A stretch of DNA of 64,000 nucleotides from Paraburkholderia heleia NBRC 101817 (GTDB lineage Bacteria; Pseudomonadota; Gammaproteobacteria; Burkholderiales; Burkholderiaceae). Numbering within the stretch: position 1 is the stretch's first letter; each line of letters starts with the position of its first letter. The DNA is taken from the NCBI RefSeq assembly GCF_000739775.1, contig NZ_BBJH01000002.1:212313-276312 (forward strand), in the 5' to 3' direction. The notes under the pieces were generated by a model. That model searched no databases. It saw nothing but the letters and a program-made list of their open reading frames with translations, and was not told where the DNA came from. Shown here in pieces: positions 1 through 10,102 of this stretch. Made by a program: the position numbers and the translations under genes.

Positions 1-328
1 CCCGCGTGGCGTTCACGTAGAAGCCCGCGCCCTGGCCGAGATCGTAGTCGGGCGAATCGGGCACATCGCTGCCACGCGGACTGGTGTCCGGCGCGACGAC
101 GATGATACCGTGCTGCGCCGCGTAGCGTTGCACGCCCGCCTTGGTGATGAAATTCTGCTCGGTGCAGGTCAGGCCCGAAAGCCAGTACAGCACGGGGCAT
201 TTCTGCCCGCGCAACGCGGCCTCGGGCAGATAGATGGCAAACTTCATGTCGCCGCCCACGGTGGAAGAGGCATGTTTCCAGACCTCCTGGCTGCCGCCGT
301 GGCTGGCGTGTCGTTCGATGCGCTCCAT
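1..328 (-). CDS. fghA: S-formylglutathione hydrolase, N-terminal part (runs off the window)
   Basis: Only the first 109 codons are present; the rest lies left of base 1. The reading starts MERIERHASHGG and contains the esterase-D family block YWLSGLTCTEQNF, which forms the oxyanion-hole region of S-formylglutathione hydrolases. The enzyme is cytoplasmic and hydrolyses S-formylglutathione to formate and glutathione, the last step of glutathione-dependent formaldehyde oxidation. It starts 7 bases after the gfa stop and is the last visible gene of frmR-frmA-gfa-fghA, which fits its role. The catalytic Ser-Asp-His triad would lie in the missing part, so activity cannot be judged. Confidence 0.93.
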   Translation of the reverse strand, partial: MERIERHASHGGSQEVWKHASSTVGGDMKFAIYLPEAALRGQKCPVLYWLSGLTCTEQNFITKAGVQRYAAQHGIIVVAPDTSPRGSDVPDSPDYDLGQGAGFYVNATR

Positions 329-335
329 GAGTGTT

Positions 336-911
336 TCAGGCCTCCCGGTAAGTGCCTTTGGCCTTGGCAGCCTGGGTGGAGAGAATGTCCATGAGCGCTG
401 GGCTCAGGCAGTCGTACGGCTCGAGGCCCTTGTCGCGCAGCGTCTGACGCACGTCGGCCATGGCCGAAGGCGGCGTGCCGCTCTCGATGATCGACGAGAC
501 GAACGCCGCGAAGCCGGGGCCGTCCCAGCCCGCGTCTTTCGACAACTCGGTGTGGATGAAGTCGAGGCCGTAGAACGCGTGATCCTTCTTCTCGATGCGG
601 CCGTACAGGTGCGTGCCGCAGGCCGTGCAGGCGTGACGCAGGATCGTGGCTTTGTCGTCCACGACCTTCAGCTTTTCACCGTGCGCCGTGACCGTCAGCT
701 TGTCGCGCGGGACGACGCCCACGACGGAAAAGAGCGCGCCGGCGGGCTTCCAGCACTGGGTGCATCCACAGGCGTGGTTGAACAGGACCTGCGAGTCGAT
801 GCGGACTTCGACCGGATCTTGCGCGCATTGGCAGCGCAGCGTGCCGCCCGCGAAGTTTTCGGCGCCTTTCTGGATGCCGCGGTCAACCGTGGGGTGAATG
901 GCTGAGGCCAT
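336..911 (-). CDS. gfa: Glutathione-dependent formaldehyde-activating enzyme (Gfa)
   Basis: 191 residues, the normal length for Gfa. The CENP-V/GFA zinc fold is visible: C27 and C29, then C48-x-C50-xx-C53, then C95-xx-C98. These are the structural and catalytic zinc ligands of the family. Gfa was described as promoting the condensation of formaldehyde with glutathione to S-hydroxymethylglutathione; some authors argue that it mainly binds glutathione. A strong ribosome site (AAGGAAGGAG) precedes the ATG. It sits 23 bases behind frmA and 7 bases ahead of fghA, so the three are almost certainly one transcript under FrmR control. Confidence 0.95.
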   Translation of the reverse strand: MASAIHPTVDRGIQKGAENFAGGTLRCQCAQDPVEVRIDSQVLFNHACGCTQCWKPAGALFSVVGVVPRDKLTVTAHGEKLKVVDDKATILRHACTACGTHLYGRIEKKDHAFYGLDFIHTELSKDAGWDGPGFAAFVSSIIESGTPPSAMADVRQTLRDKGLEPYDCLSPALMDILSTQAAKAKGTYREA

Positions 912-934
912 GGTCTCTCTCCTTCCTTTGCGTG

Positions 935-2053
<1,119 letters not shown>

Positions 2054-2100
2054 TTAAAAAAAGAGGGTCGGCCAATCGCCGCGGGACATCCCGCGGTGAG

Positions 2101-2373
2101 CTAGCGTAAGTAGGTTCGAACGAGGGTCACGACATCGTCGATCGATCCCGGGGACTCCGCTGATCCTGCAAGGTGTGTGAATTCTTCGCGCAGGTGGCTT
2201 TCGAGCACACCTGCCATCACGCCGTTGATCGCGCCGCGAATCGCCGCCAGTTGCTGGAGCACCGGCGCGCAGTCCGCGCCTTCCTCCAGCGCGCGCTCGA
2301 GCGCGTCCAGCTGGCCGCGAACCTTGCGTACGCGTGTCAGAACGCGCTTCTTTTCTTCGGGGGAATGAGGCAT
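2101..2373 (-). CDS. frmR: Formaldehyde-sensing CsoR/RcnR-family repressor FrmR
   Basis: 90 residues, all-helical DUF156 (CsoR/RcnR) family. Pro2, Cys35 and His60 are all present. In E. coli FrmR formaldehyde bridges Pro2 and Cys35, and that chemistry needs the initiator Met to be removed, which MPHS permits. The metal-sensor ligand sets of CsoR and RcnR are not complete, so formaldehyde sensing is the better reading. It is the first gene of the formaldehyde operon and would repress it until formaldehyde appears. Two 17-bp palindromes lie directly upstream (see 2391-2430). Assignment is by sequence resemblance and operon context. Confidence 0.93.
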   Translation of the reverse strand: MPHSPEEKKRVLTRVRKVRGQLDALERALEEGADCAPVLQQLAAIRGAINGVMAGVLESHLREEFTHLAGSAESPGSIDDVVTLVRTYLR

Positions 2374-2390
2374 GACGGCATCGATTGAGG

Positions 2391-2430
2391 ATACTGTGGG
2401 GCAGTATAGGCGAATACTGGCAGGGAGTAT
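2391..2430 (-). promoter_or_regulatory. Tandem FrmR operator (two 17-bp palindromes)
   Basis: Copy 1 (2391-2407) has arms ATACTG and CAGTAT around TGGGG. Copy 2 (2414-2430) has arms ATACT and AGTAT around GGCAGGG. Their starts are 23 bp apart, about two helical turns. AT-rich arms around a G-tract are the known layout of FrmR/RcnR-type operators. The pair ends 18 bp upstream of the frmR start codon, so binding would block the operon promoter. The repeats are seen directly; the binding role is inferred. Confidence 0.75.
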
Positions 2431-2623
2431 ACGTTTGCAGTGATGTTGCCAGCATGATGCGGGGTGAATATCGGGGCTGTTTCCTCAGGCGGCGCCTATG
2501 GGGCCCATGCGTCCGGACCTCGACGACCACGCCGCTACCTGACCGATTGCTTTCATTCGCATTGCGAGGCGGCGGCACGCGCCAATCCCGCGTGGCGGCT
2601 GGCGCAGCCGATGCCGCGCGCCA

Positions 2624-2890
2624 CTACCGGAGTTCGTTGTCGGCCGGCAGGAGACGATTGACGTTTTCCGTCGTCTCGTTGAACACGATGCGCACCGTCG
2701 ATCCCGGCCCGTCCCGGCTTTCGATATGAAACTGCGCGCCGATCATCCGTGTGAAGTCCTGAACCAGCCATTCGAGCGCCGAAAGGAGGCCGAAATTGAG
2801 CGCAGCCGGCTGTGGTGGAGCCGGAACGGCGGCCGCGTCGTCGTCTCGCGCCGTCATCATGCCCTGAACGTCGCGATAAGCATCCACAAC
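2624..2890 (-). pseudogene. Sensor histidine kinase remnant
   Basis: The minus-strand reading contains ALNFGLLSALEWLVQDFT, which resembles the LGLxxALEWxxxxF segment at the start of the ATPase domain in NarL-partner kinases. It is followed almost at once by IGAQFHIESRDGPGSTVRIVF, which resembles the last strands of the same domain. The about 80-100 residues that normally lie between (N, G1 and G2 boxes) are missing, as is the phospho-acceptor histidine domain. This reads as an internally deleted C-terminal remnant ending at the stop near 2624. No matching response regulator lies beside it. A short functional protein cannot be excluded but is unlikely. Confidence 0.5.
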
Positions 2891-3057
2891 CAAGCCGAGG
2901 TGGCGTCGCGAGCGTACGGGCCGGCGCGGGTGAGCAATGAACGCTTCAGGGCGGCGCATGATTGTCCCGGAGACTGCGATCGGAGGCCGCGCATCGATCC
3001 TGCCCAGCGCCTTTCGGTTCGAGGGCGGACAGGGCAGGCGCAGTCTGCCCAAAAAGC

Positions 3058-4104
3058 TCACTGGAACCTGCAGTTTTCGAACTTGTAGCGGGAAGGGGAC
3101 TCGCCGCTGTTCTCGAGAAAGAAGCGCGAGAACGCGGAGGGAGAAGAAAAGCCGAGAAGATCGCTCACCGCGGCAACGGAATAATCGGCCAGCGGCAGCA
3201 GCCGCCTGGCCTCCTCGAGCCGCGCATGGACCAGGATCGCCTGGAAGTTCGTCCCTTCGCCTTGCAGGCGCCGGTGCAGGGTTGAGCGTGAAATGCCAAG
3301 ACGGCCGCACACTTGCTCCATGGGGTTCGAAAATGGCAGGCCGGCATGCGCCTCACGAATCATCTTCGTCACGAAATCTTCGATTCTCGAAGAAAACGAA
3401 TGGCCGAGAACGAAGCGTCTGATATCGGCATCGGCTTGCCCGCAGAGAATGTTTTCGGTGATCTCGTTGTACTTGCGATACGGCAGGTCCGCCGCCCCGG
3501 TTTTCATCAGCATGCGGTTGCGGTTTTGCCTGAATTTCACCGTTGCGCCACACAGGTGCGAGAGCTGGGAGACGGGCGCAAACGCCTCTCCGGTCAGCTC
3601 GACCTGGGTGGGATAGTGTTCATTGTCGTTATATTGTTCGGCGAGGCGAATGAGCAGCAGAAAATTATAGAAGGCGCTCGATGAACTTCTGCGCGCGCCG
3701 TCCAGAACGTATTCGAATTCGAACGTCTGGCCTGCGCGCTTGATCTTCACGGTATCGACATTCCCGATCAACACCCGGTAGCGCAGAAATTGGTCGAAGG
3801 CCCGCGTCAACGTCGGGCTATTCGTGACGATGGCCAATAACGTGCTGATGGGGGCGCGAAACGAATAACTGGAAAAGATTTCGAGCCGCTCCGAAGCCTG
3901 GTAGCCAGGCTCCAGCAGATTGAGCATCGCAATGTGCTTGTAAGCGGGGATGCGCCCGTGCGGATGGGAGAGTTCGGCCTCGGTTATGCCAGTGAGGCGC
4001 GTAAAGTCGTGCGGCGACATGCCGTGTTCAATTGCGGACTGGAGCGAAAGCTGGGCAAGGACGTTTGAAACGGTCTTTTGATCGGTCGTCATGGGAGACA
4101 CCAT
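3058..4104 (-). CDS. AraC-family transcriptional regulator (OruR/ArgR-like N-terminal domain)
   Basis: About 348 residues from the chosen ATG; the frame stays open to 4281, but the extra 59 residues are basic and not protein-like. The N-terminal two thirds match the arabinose-binding-like domain of the OruR/ToxT-like AraC branch (HGMSPHDFTRLTGITEAELS). The C-terminal third holds two helix-turn-helix motifs, first around VCGRLGISRSTLHRRLQGEG and then VAAVSDLLGFSSPSAFSRFF. Neither start (4104 or 4092) has a good ribosome site. It is divergent from the GH3 glucosidase at 4490 and is its most likely regulator, but that is inferred from position only. Confidence 0.85.
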   Translation of the reverse strand: MVSPMTTDQKTVSNVLAQLSLQSAIEHGMSPHDFTRLTGITEAELSHPHGRIPAYKHIAMLNLLEPGYQASERLEIFSSYSFRAPISTLLAIVTNSPTLTRAFDQFLRYRVLIGNVDTVKIKRAGQTFEFEYVLDGARRSSSSAFYNFLLLIRLAEQYNDNEHYPTQVELTGEAFAPVSQLSHLCGATVKFRQNRNRMLMKTGAADLPYRKYNEITENILCGQADADIRRFVLGHSFSSRIEDFVTKMIREAHAGLPFSNPMEQVCGRLGISRSTLHRRLQGEGTNFQAILVHARLEEARRLLPLADYSVAAVSDLLGFSSPSAFSRFFLENSGESPSRYKFENCRFQ

Positions 4105-4489
4105 GGAACGGAGAAACGTCGCCTCGGCTAACCGCTGGTAGCTGGAAACTTTAGCATCCTTGTTCCAATCCTCAAACGGCCCGATGGGGTCGAATATCGA
4201 ATCCGCGAGAATCGCCGCCCGGGCGCTCCGGGTCGTGCGGCGACTCCGTAAACTGCCTGCAAGGTAACGACGAAATGGCACTCGGCGCGGGGCTAAGACA
4301 AACCCTGATGCCGCGACGCACGGTTAAGTTCTGCGACGGGACGATAAGCGCAAACGTTTCCTCGGGTGATATCGTCATCTCGCTACGTAGGGTAATTCAA
4401 CATAAAAACAGAAGAAAAATGTAGTCCGATTACCGTCCCGCAATCCTGCGGGTCATCGCTCATGCAATCGGCAAAACAGGAGAGACACC
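4105..4489. promoter_or_regulatory. Divergent control region between the AraC regulator and the GH3 gene
   Basis: 385 bases with no convincing gene; it presumably holds promoters for both directions. The part before the GH3 start (4390-4430) is locally A-rich. A small hairpin with arms CCCGCA (4437-4442) and TGCGGG (4447-4452) lies about 40 bases before the start codon. AGGAGA at 4479-4484 is the ribosome site for the GTG start at 4490. No clear AraC operator repeat was found by eye. Confidence 0.45.
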
Positions 4490-6814
4490 GTGAGGAATGC
4501 GAAGCAAATAGCGATTGCGGTAGCCGGCGCATTGTGTGCCGGCTCCGTGGCGTACGCGGATCAAGCCGCCACCAGCAATACATGGGGCACCAGCCTATTT
4601 TCGATGGGGGCGCAATTTTTTTCCCATGATTCGCTGGCGTCACAGCCGAACTTTGACTGGAAAGCGAAGGGCGACCAGGCCGACAGACGCGCGGCAGTGC
4701 TGGTATCGCAACTGACGCTCGACGAAAAGATCCAGCTGGTACACGGAACGGGCATTCCCACCGCCGGGTTGGGTGGTCCGTTTCCTTCGTGGGTGCAGGG
4801 TGCCGGTTACATTCCCGGCATGAGTCGTCTGGGCATTCCGCCTTTGGCCACCGCGGATTCGGCTGGCGGCGTGAATGTGCAGAACGCGCATGCCACGGCC
4901 TTTCCCGCACCGATCGGGCTCGCTTCGAGCTGGGACGTGGCACTGGCGGGAGCGTACGGAGCGCGTATTGCCCGTGAGCTGCGCGTGCTCGGTTACGCGG
5001 AAGGACTGGGTGGCGGCCTCAATCTTGCTCGTGAACCGCGCGACGGCCGCACGTTCGAGTATATGGGCGAAGACCCCGTCCTGACCGGCACGATGAGCGC
5101 GGCGCGTACCATGGGAACGCAGTCGCAGAATGTGATTGCAACGGTGAAGCACTACGCGATGAACGACCAGGAAACGAACCGGATGACGAGCAATTCGGTG
5201 GTTGACGAACGGACGATGCGGGAAACGGAACTGCTTGCATTCGAGATTGCCGTGCGCGAGGGGCATCCTGGCAACGTGATGTGCTCGTACAACCTGGTCA
5301 ATGGCGTCTATGCCTGCCAGAACCCGGAACTCCTCACGACCATCCTGAAGCAGGAGTGGGGATTCAAGGGCAAGGTCCAGTCGGACTGGACGGCCAACCA
5401 TAGTACCGTCGCATCCGCGATGGCCGGTCTCGACGAGGAGCAGCCGGGTGACCTCGGAACGGCTGGGGCGGGATTCGGCATTCAGTCTTATTTCAGCAGC
5501 GCGCTCAAGGCGGCAGTCGAGGCAGGTACCGTTCCGGTCGCGCGTCTGAATGACATGGTCTTTCGCAAGCTGCGCACCATGATCGCCGTTGGCGTCATGG
5601 ACCACCCGCCAACGCCAGGCGGCTCGGTCGACCAGGCGGCGGGCAACCGTGAGGCCCTGGCCGTGGCACACGAGTCGATCGTTTTACTGAAGAATGGCTC
5701 GGCATCCGGCAGCAACCAGCCGGTCCTTCCGCTCGCCGCCGGCGGGCTGCACTCGATCGTCGTGATCGGAGGCCATGCCGATGTCGGCGTGATGTCCGGA
5801 GGGGGATCGGGAGGCGTGCCCGCGGCAGACGGCAATGCAGTGCCGGGATGCCAGTCCGGTAACCCGCTGCTTTCGAGTTGCGCGACCTGGTACAAGTCCT
5901 CGCCGTACATCGCGATCAAGGCGAAGGCGCCTCAAGCTGCGGTAACGTACTTCGACGGCACGAACGCCTCCGCCGCGGCTAGCGCGGCCGCTGGTGCCGA
6001 TGTCGCGATCGTCTTCGCCACGCAATGGGAAAGCGAGGGCACGGATCTGGCGACCTTGTCCTTGCCTGACAACAAGGCCGACCCGGGCAATCAGCTTTAC
6101 GACCAGAACGCGCTGATCAACGCGGTGGCTGCGAAGGCCAAACGGATAATCGTCGTGCTCGAGAACGGCAGTCCCGTCACGATGCCGTGGCTCGGCAGCG
6201 TCAACGGCGTCGTGGAAGCGTGGTATCCGGGCGTGCAAGGCGGCCAGGCCATCGCCGACATACTGTTCGGCGACGTGAATCCGTCCGCCAAACTGCCGAT
6301 CACGTTCCCTCGCCAGGAAGCCGATCTGCCGCAGCCGACCATCGACCCAAACAACCTGAATGTCGTCTATAGCGAAGGACTCCTGATGGGATACCGCTGG
6401 TACGATGCTAAAAACATCGATCCGCTGTTCCCGTTTGGCTTTGGTCTTTCCTACACGACTTTTTCGTACTCAGGGCTCAGGACGCGCACCGATCAGGGCG
6501 GCAACGTGATCGCGACCTTCACCGTCGCCAACACGGGCTCGCGTGCCGGTGCCGAAGTCGCCCAGGTGTACGCCACGCTGCCGCCGGGTCTGGGCGAGCC
6601 GCCGCAGCGCCTGGTGGGATGGACAAAGGTCGCTTTGCGGCCTGCGCAGTCGCAGCAGGTGAACATCGTCATCCCGGCGCGGCGCCTCGCGATCTGGAAC
6701 GTGACGACACACTCGTGGCAGGTACATGGCGGAAGCTACGAGATTCGCGCCGCGTCGTCGTCGCGTGATACGAATGCGTTGTCTGCACGCGTAGTCGTCG
6801 GCGACATGCACTGA
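4490..6814 (+). CDS. Secreted glycoside hydrolase family 3 beta-glucosidase
   Basis: 774 residues from a GTG start with a good AGGAGA site. A Sec signal peptide is visible (residues 1-23, likely cleavage after AYA). The GH3 N-terminal barrel includes KHY (220-222) and the nucleophile motif QSDW with Asp299. The alpha/beta sandwich domain follows (about 380-600), and a fibronectin-III-like domain at the C-terminus ends near TTHSWQVHGGSYEI. This is the BglX-like full-length layout. It would cleave non-reducing-end beta-glucosides (possibly xylosides) in the periplasm or outside. The sugar ABC transporter downstream could take up the product. It is followed by a hairpin terminator, so it is probably its own transcript. 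Confidence 0.93.
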   Translation: MRNAKQIAIAVAGALCAGSVAYADQAATSNTWGTSLFSMGAQFFSHDSLASQPNFDWKAKGDQADRRAAVLVSQLTLDEKIQLVHGTGIPTAGLGGPFPSWVQGAGYIPGMSRLGIPPLATADSAGGVNVQNAHATAFPAPIGLASSWDVALAGAYGARIARELRVLGYAEGLGGGLNLAREPRDGRTFEYMGEDPVLTGTMSAARTMGTQSQNVIATVKHYAMNDQETNRMTSNSVVDERTMRETELLAFEIAVREGHPGNVMCSYNLVNGVYACQNPELLTTILKQEWGFKGKVQSDWTANHSTVASAMAGLDEEQPGDLGTAGAGFGIQSYFSSALKAAVEAGTVPVARLNDMVFRKLRTMIAVGVMDHPPTPGGSVDQAAGNREALAVAHESIVLLKNGSASGSNQPVLPLAAGGLHSIVVIGGHADVGVMSGGGSGGVPAADGNAVPGCQSGNPLLSSCATWYKSSPYIAIKAKAPQAAVTYFDGTNASAAASAAAGADVAIVFATQWESEGTDLATLSLPDNKADPGNQLYDQNALINAVAAKAKRIIVVLENGSPVTMPWLGSVNGVVEAWYPGVQGGQAIADILFGDVNPSAKLPITFPRQEADLPQPTIDPNNLNVVYSEGLLMGYRWYDAKNIDPLFPFGFGLSYTTFSYSGLRTRTDQGGNVIATFTVANTGSRAGAEVAQVYATLPPGLGEPPQRLVGWTKVALRPAQSQQVNIVIPARRLAIWNVTTHSWQVHGGSYEIRAASSSRDTNALSARVVVGDMH

Positions 6815-6824
6815 GGTGGGGGCC

Positions 6825-6849
6825 GCCTGGGCGCGCTGGGCGCCCAGGC
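6825..6849 (+). terminator. Hairpin terminator after the GH3 gene
   Basis: Perfect 10-bp stem GCCTGGGCGC (6825-6834) and GCGCCCAGGC (6840-6849) with a 5-base loop, starting 11 bases after the stop. Only a weak T-rich stretch (CTTGTTG) follows, so termination may be partial. Confidence 0.65.
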
Positions 6850-7209
6850 CTTGTTGCCGCGCCAGGACGCCCGGCATCCGGGCAGCTCATTGTCGACCAA
6901 AACGCCGTATTGGAACGGTGCTCCTGAGCCTTCTTCACGAGCGGCCGTGTCAGAGGACACGCGCGAAGTTTGCTATCAATCGTAGGCGCGCCGGTCCCTT
7001 GCATCCCCTCATTCGGATACCCAGAACTAGTGGTTTCCCGAAGAAATAAGGGGTCTCGTCAGGCGATTCTTGAACTAGACTGTAAATCTTGCTGAATTCC
7101 AGAGACATTTCCAATGTAAGTTGATGCGGCGATCGATAAGCAAAGGGGAATGGTTTATGGCTATCGTCGTACACAACGTCCCTGTGGGTCATTCGCGCTG
7201 GAGCGTAGC
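6850..7209. other. Intergenic region ahead of the sugar ABC transporter
   Basis: About 360 bases between the GH3 terminator and the ATPase start, with no recognisable gene. Small open frames on both strands have no protein-like composition. It is expected to carry the promoter of the transporter operon. GGAG at 7200-7203 is the ribosome site that decides the GTG start at 7210 over the in-frame ATG at 7150, whose only purine-rich stretch is too close. Confidence 0.4.
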
Positions 7210-8031
7210 GTGACGCAGAGCGATGCCGCGCCCGCTGCGAGCGACTGGCGGCATATCGTGCGCGCGCAGGGCATCAGCCTGTCCTACGGCAAGATACGCG
7301 CGCTTTCCGGCATCGACCTCGCCATTGGGCGCAACGAGATCGTCGGCCTGATCGGCGATAACGGCGCGGGTAAATCGACACTCATCAAGGTGCTGACCGG
7401 TGTCGTGCGGCCGAGTACGGGCAAGCTGTTCATCCGCGACGAGGAGGTCGACTGGAGCCGTTTTTCCGTGCGCGAGGCGCACCGGTTGCGCTTCGAGACG
7501 GTCTATCAGGAGAAGTCGCTCGGCGAGAAGCAGCCGCTGTGGCGTAATTTTTTTGTCGGCCGCCAGATCGTCAACCGATTCGGGTTTATCAATGTCGCCG
7601 AAGAGCGGCGCATAGCCAACGATATTCTCAAGCAGCAACTCGGTTTTCGCGGGGTAGGAATCGATGCGGATTCGTTGATTGCGAAACTTTCCGGCGGCGA
7701 GCGCCAAGGCATCGCGATCGGACGGGCGATGCATTTCGACAGCGATCTGATCATTCTCGATGAACCCACGGTGGCGCTCGCCATCAGCGAGGTGCGCAAG
7801 GTTCTCGACTTCGTGCGCTCCATCAAGGAGTCCGGCCGCGCCTGCATCTACATCGAACACAACCTCGCTCATGTGCACGAACTCGCCGATCGGCTGGTCG
7901 TGCTCGATCGCGGCCGCATCGTCGCGGATATCAAGTCAGGCGAGATGAGCCTCGAGGACCTCACGCGGTTCCTGATTTCGCTACAGCAAAGCGGGCACGG
8001 GCCGGCGCCGGTTGCGGGGACAAGGACGTGA
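7210..8031 (+). CDS. Sugar ABC transporter ATP-binding protein (FrcA/XylG-like, single ATPase domain)
   Basis: 273 residues from GTG 7210. The frame extends to 7150, but that adds a stretch unlike the family. Walker A is GDNGAGKST, the signature is LSGGERQG, and Walker B is LIILDEPT followed by VALA, with the H-loop IEHN. It holds one ATPase domain, so it resembles FrcA rather than the two-domain RbsA or XylG proteins and would act as a homodimer. It powers the permease encoded next, with which it overlaps by 4 bases (GTGA). The order ATPase-permease-binding protein and the module as a whole fit a CUT2-type monosaccharide importer. The substrate is not readable from sequence. Confidence 0.9.
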   Translation: MTQSDAAPAASDWRHIVRAQGISLSYGKIRALSGIDLAIGRNEIVGLIGDNGAGKSTLIKVLTGVVRPSTGKLFIRDEEVDWSRFSVREAHRLRFETVYQEKSLGEKQPLWRNFFVGRQIVNRFGFINVAEERRIANDILKQQLGFRGVGIDADSLIAKLSGGERQGIAIGRAMHFDSDLIILDEPTVALAISEVRKVLDFVRSIKESGRACIYIEHNLAHVHELADRLVVLDRGRIVADIKSGEMSLEDLTRFLISLQQSGHGPAPVAGTRT

Positions 8032-9068
8032 GCGATCCGATAAAAGAAAAACGGCCGGTGCGCCTGGTGGGTTTGCGCCTGCCGGGTTTTGCCCGCATGG
8101 AGGGATTGCCGAGCTTTGTCGTGTTCGCGCTGGTGGTCGGCCTGTTCATGGCAACCGCACCGCGTGTCTTTTTGGGCTGGCCAATCTACTTCTCCTTCCT
8201 GACCACCGTGCCGCCACTGGTTGTGCTGGCGATCGGGCTGACTCTCGTGATTGCGGCGGGGGAGATCGACCTGTCTTTCCCCTCGGTGATGGCGTTCTCG
8301 GGCTTTCTGTTCGCCTGGTGCGTGAATACCACCGGATCCGCCTGGCTAGCCATTCTTGCCGCGTTGGCTGGCGGCGCGCTCGTCGGCGTGGTGAACGGGG
8401 TGCTGGTCGCGGTGGTCGGCATGCCGTCCATCATCGTGACGATCGGTACGCAGTTCCTTTGGGCCGGTGTGGCCTCGATCCTTTCCGGCGGGCTCTCCTA
8501 TGCGCTGCAGCAACTCGCCAGCGGTTCGGCCTATGCGGTATTCGCGGGCACGCTGTTCGGTCTGATCCCGATGCAGGCAATCTGGGCACTCGGGCTCGCC
8601 GTCTTCATGTGGTTCATCCTCAATCGCCACCGTTTTGGCGAGCACGTGCTGTTCATCGGAGACAACCGCAGCGTGGCGAAGGTCGTGGGCGTCAACGTGC
8701 TGCGTGAGACAGTAAAACTGTTCACGCTAATGGGTGTGCTGGCCGGTTTCGCCACGGTCCTGCTCACGCTCGAGAATCTGAACTACTTCTCGACCCAGGG
8801 ACAAGGCTACCTGCTGCCGGCGCTGGCCGGCGTGTTCATCGGCGGAACCTCGGTCTTCGGCGGCACGGCAACGATCGTGGGAACTTTCTTCGGGACTTTC
8901 GTGATTGGGATGCTGGAGGCAGGAATCGTGGCGACAGGTATCGCCGGCTTCTGGGTCCAGGCGATCGAAGGGGTGGTGTTCATCGTCGCCGTGATCCTGC
9001 ATCTGTTGGTCGAGAATCCCGCCAGGCTGCGCGCGCTGCGCGAAAGACTCAGGCTTGGGCGGGGATAA
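8028..9068 (+). CDS. Sugar ABC transporter permease (RbsC/FrcC family)
   Basis: 346 residues from a GTG that overlaps the ATPase stop. It has eight to ten hydrophobic segments and carries the CUT2 permease signature: AAGEIDLSFPSVMAF in the N-terminal half, VGMPSIIVTIGTQFLWAG in the middle, and LPALAGVFIGGTSVFGGTATI near the C-terminus. It forms the inner-membrane channel with the ATPase at 7210 and the binding protein at 9098. The cytoplasmic N-terminal tail of about 25 residues (KEKRPVRLVGLRLP) is basic and serves as an anchor. Confidence 0.92.
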   Translation: MSDPIKEKRPVRLVGLRLPGFARMEGLPSFVVFALVVGLFMATAPRVFLGWPIYFSFLTTVPPLVVLAIGLTLVIAAGEIDLSFPSVMAFSGFLFAWCVNTTGSAWLAILAALAGGALVGVVNGVLVAVVGMPSIIVTIGTQFLWAGVASILSGGLSYALQQLASGSAYAVFAGTLFGLIPMQAIWALGLAVFMWFILNRHRFGEHVLFIGDNRSVAKVVGVNVLRETVKLFTLMGVLAGFATVLLTLENLNYFSTQGQGYLLPALAGVFIGGTSVFGGTATIVGTFFGTFVIGMLEAGIVATGIAGFWVQAIEGVVFIVAVILHLLVENPARLRALRERLRLGRG

Positions 9069-9097
9069 AGCCGTTAAATCAGGAGATAGGAGCGAAG

Positions 9098-10102
9098 ATG
9101 AACAAGATCATGACTGGGTTCCTCCTGGGGGCGAGCGTGCTGGCGTTCGGCCTCGCGCCGACCGCCGGCGCCACTGAGCCGACCACGACGGGCCAGCTCG
9201 GCGCGGGCATGACGATGTATATGCAGATGGGCGGCAACCCCGGCGACGGCGCGACGCTGCCACGCCAGACCGGGGCTGCGGATGCCGGGCATGCCTTCGG
9301 CATCAAGGTGATCGAGCAGTTCTCGGCCTGGAGCCCGGAGACGATGCTTGCGCAGTTTCGCCAGGCGATGGCGGCAAAGCCGACGTGTATTGGCATCATG
9401 GGCCATCCGGGCGATCCGGCCTTCGCCCCGCTGATCAAGCAGGCGGTAGATCAGGGCATCATCGTGACCGTCGGCAATACGCCGCTACCCGACAACCAGA
9501 AGCTCTACGACGCGAAGGGCTTCGGCTACGCCGGCGTCGAACTCTACGTGGGCGGGCAGATCACCGCTCAGGCCATGCTCAACGCCGGGCTCAAGAAGGG
9601 CGACGAGGCACTCGAATACGGTGTCTTCAACGAGAGTGTGCGCAGCCAGTCCGACCGCGGCCTTGCCGAGACGCTGGAAAAGGCCGGCGTGAAGGTGACG
9701 CGGCTCAATATCTCGCCCCAGGTGGATGCCGATTCGTCGCTCGCCGTGCCGATCCTGGTCGCCTTTATTCAGGCGCACCCTGGTCTGAAGGCGATTGGCA
9801 CCCAGCACGGCGGCGTGACCGGGTTCATTCCGCAGGCGCTCCAGCAGGCTGGCAAGAAGCCGGGGCAAATCATCGTGGGCGGCATCGATCTCGCGCCCGC
9901 CACGATTTCCGGGCTGCAAAGCAAATTCATCACCGCGACGCTCGACCAGCAGCTTTATCTGCAGGGCTTTCTGCCCGTCACGCAGTGCGTGCTCTCGGCG
10001 GCCTATCACTTCGCGGGACTGACCATCAACACCGGCGCAGGGGTACAGACACCTGCGACGATCGACTCGCTCATTCCGCTCATCAAGCGCGGGATCCGCT
10101 AG
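9098..10102 (+). CDS. Periplasmic sugar-binding protein of the ABC transporter
   Basis: 334 residues with a Sec signal peptide (about residues 1-25, cleavage near AGA/TEP). The fold is the periplasmic binding protein class used by ribose, fructose and xylose systems (Peripla_BP_4). The segment AAKPTCIGIMGHPGDPAFAPL is the usual loop naming the ligand site, and GGIDLAPATISGLQS is the hinge-proximal element. The N-terminus of the mature protein (MTMYMQMGGNPGDGATLPRQ) is not the usual start of ribose-binding proteins, so the ligand may differ. It is the third gene of the transporter operon, with AGGAG upstream. Confidence 0.9.
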   Translation: MNKIMTGFLLGASVLAFGLAPTAGATEPTTTGQLGAGMTMYMQMGGNPGDGATLPRQTGAADAGHAFGIKVIEQFSAWSPETMLAQFRQAMAAKPTCIGIMGHPGDPAFAPLIKQAVDQGIIVTVGNTPLPDNQKLYDAKGFGYAGVELYVGGQITAQAMLNAGLKKGDEALEYGVFNESVRSQSDRGLAETLEKAGVKVTRLNISPQVDADSSLAVPILVAFIQAHPGLKAIGTQHGGVTGFIPQALQQAGKKPGQIIVGGIDLAPATISGLQSKFITATLDQQLYLQGFLPVTQCVLSAAYHFAGLTINTGAGVQTPATIDSLIPLIKRGIR

